5,127 nt of DNA from Lachnospiraceae bacterium UBA1755 (lineage in GTDB: Bacteria > Bacillota > Clostridia > Lachnospirales > Lachnospiraceae): NCBI GenBank assembly GCA_002314805.1, contig DCHJ01000081.1:19580-24706 (forward strand), in the 5' to 3' direction. The stretch's first letter is position 1. The number at the start of each line of letters is the position of its first letter. Below, piece after piece: positions 4,245 to 5,127 of this stretch. The notes under the pieces are model-generated. The model did not search any database and was not told where the DNA came from. It saw nothing but the letters and a program-made list of their open reading frames with translations. The position numbers and the translations under genes were made by a program.

Positions 4245-5090
4245 GAAAAAGGGAAAATTGCTGCGCTGGTTATGGTGATACTTGCTGTAGGTCTGCTTGT
4301 CTTTCAGTTTCTGACAAGAGATCATGGACACAGCGCACCGCTGCTCGCATTTTCTGTGTGTATGCTCATCACCGGTACACTGCTTTTGCTGATGAAGGGC
4401 GGATCAGGAGACTACTGGAGAAATGTTAACCCCGCGCAGCTTGAAAAGGTGGTAAAGCGGGTGGGCAGGGAAAAGGATTATGTGACGCTGTCAAATATCG
4501 GTTTTCTTGCAAAAGACGAAGAGGTGAAGCAGGCGGCCATAAGACGGCTGACCATGCTGCTGGAGGAAGGCCTGGCCGCAAGCAAGAACCCTGAGGAGGC
4601 TGAAAGGATAATAGGCTTTATTGCTGAGGGCAGTGCTGACCACGGGGAATACTATGAGCTGTTGGAGATCGCGGCTCAGGCATACCCTGAGGTAACAAGG
4701 AAAAAGGTTGAAAGGCAGGTTGGCATATGCAGCAACTCCTGCAAGAATCCGGCACGGCTGGCCTTTCTGCAGGAAGCGGCAGTACTGTATCCTGATATCT
4801 TACGCACCGTCTGGCCGAAAATGCTTAAGGCTATTCACGATGATTCCAATTCACATGCGGACAAACCCAGTGGCTTCCATACCGACAGTACCAGATACTA
4901 TGATTATTACAAATACCCGGACGGAAAGGTCGTCCCCAACAGGAACGGACGCAGGCAGCATACGGATACAAGAAGCTCCTACAGTGACTGCCACGGTGAT
5001 GCCCATGAGGACAATAATACCCATACCGATAAAAGTAATGAGCATATCCTCCATCCGCTCAAGGCGTATATTTCAGAGCGGGATAATTGA
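4242..5090 (+). CDS. Two-helix membrane protein with helical domain and His/Asp/Tyr-rich tail, 282 aa
   Basis: I do not recognise this family. Residues 5-24 (KIAALVMVILAVGLLVFQFL) and about 33-51 (PLLAFSVCMLITGTLLLLM) are two membrane helices joined by a short loop, TRDHGHSA. Residues 52-198 are soluble and probably helical, with pairs of amphipathic helices reminiscent of HEAT- or TPR-like repeats (for example EEVKQAAIRRLTMLLEEGL and PARLAFLQEAAVLYPDILR). Residues 199-282 form a polar, low-complexity tail with nine histidines, three HTD motifs (codons at 4878, 4959 and 5022) and the Tyr-rich patch YYDYYKYP. The tail might bind metal or serve as a modification target. The ATG at 4242 is preferred over the in-frame ATG at 4230 because GGAG at 4232-4235 lies six bases upstream and the longer form would only add MEII. 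The gene follows the radical SAM gene in the same direction across the tandem repeats and may be cotranscribed. Positions 5091-5127 beyond it show no supported gene. Confidence 0.7.
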   Translation: MEKGKIAALVMVILAVGLLVFQFLTRDHGHSAPLLAFSVCMLITGTLLLLMKGGSGDYWRNVNPAQLEKVVKRVGREKDYVTLSNIGFLAKDEEVKQAAIRRLTMLLEEGLAASKNPEEAERIIGFIAEGSADHGEYYELLEIAAQAYPEVTRKKVERQVGICSNSCKNPARLAFLQEAAVLYPDILRTVWPKMLKAIHDDSNSHADKPSGFHTDSTRYYDYYKYPDGKVVPNRNGRRQHTDTRSSYSDCHGDAHEDNNTHTDKSNEHILHPLKAYISERDN

Positions 5091-5127
5091 AAGCTTCACG
5101 TACATGGCGGCGGAGAAGATTATTGAG

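Noticed and set aside
4178..4429. An 83-codon Cys-rich frame starting at GTG in repeat copy 2
   Set aside because: From about 4242 on it overlaps the first membrane helices of the downstream gene in another frame. GCTG-rich Ala/Leu codons read one base off give many Cys, so most of it is a shadow. Only its first codons, within the repeat, are discussed as a possible minipeptide.

Overview
The window looks like chromosomal accessory DNA from an anaerobic Firmicute, probably class Clostridia (Lachnospiraceae or Ruminococcaceae type). The reasons are mid-range GC, AAGGAG/GGAGG-type ribosome binding sites, a Y4mF/HipB-type antitoxin and a SPASM radical SAM peptide-modification enzyme of a kind common in gut clostridia. 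This is inference from style and gene content; no taxonomic marker gene is present.

Layout. (1) Positions 7-945, minus strand: a complete ATP-grasp ligase, with an extended -10 promoter at 982-990 just upstream. (2) Positions 976-1274: a divergent regulatory region. It holds a short open frame that resembles the first residues of a large serine recombinase (probable remnant), then repeated TATACCC..GGG operator-like sites, one of them inside the spacer of the promoter for the next gene. (3) Positions 1275-1624, plus strand: a HipB-like antitoxin overlapping by one base a 49-residue stub that carries only the start of a HipA N-terminal domain; the toxin kinase is missing. (4) Positions 1615-1778: a 16-bp perfect tandem duplication that creates a TATAAT box at its junction, then a leader with two mutually exclusive inverted repeats. 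(5) Positions 1779-4103: a 774-residue protein with two complete radical SAM + SPASM modules, closest in architecture to the two-domain RiPP maturases named CbpB. (6) Positions 4116-4244: two tandem copies of a 63/66-nt unit, each with two conserved hairpins and a ribosome binding site; the second copy ends exactly on the start codon of the next gene. (7) Positions 4242-5090: a two-helix membrane protein with a helical domain and a His/Asp/Tyr-rich tail.

How they may work together. The plus-strand genes lie in one direction with no recognisable intrinsic terminator between them, so the antitoxin, the double radical SAM enzyme and the membrane protein may form one transcription unit, possibly under HipB-type autorepression. 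The radical SAM enzyme is very likely a peptide or protein modifier. No convincing precursor peptide gene is present. The candidates for a substrate are the very short frames in the tandem repeats, the His/Tyr-rich tail of the membrane protein, or a peptide outside the window. The most unusual part is the tandem structured repeat between the maturase and the membrane protein.
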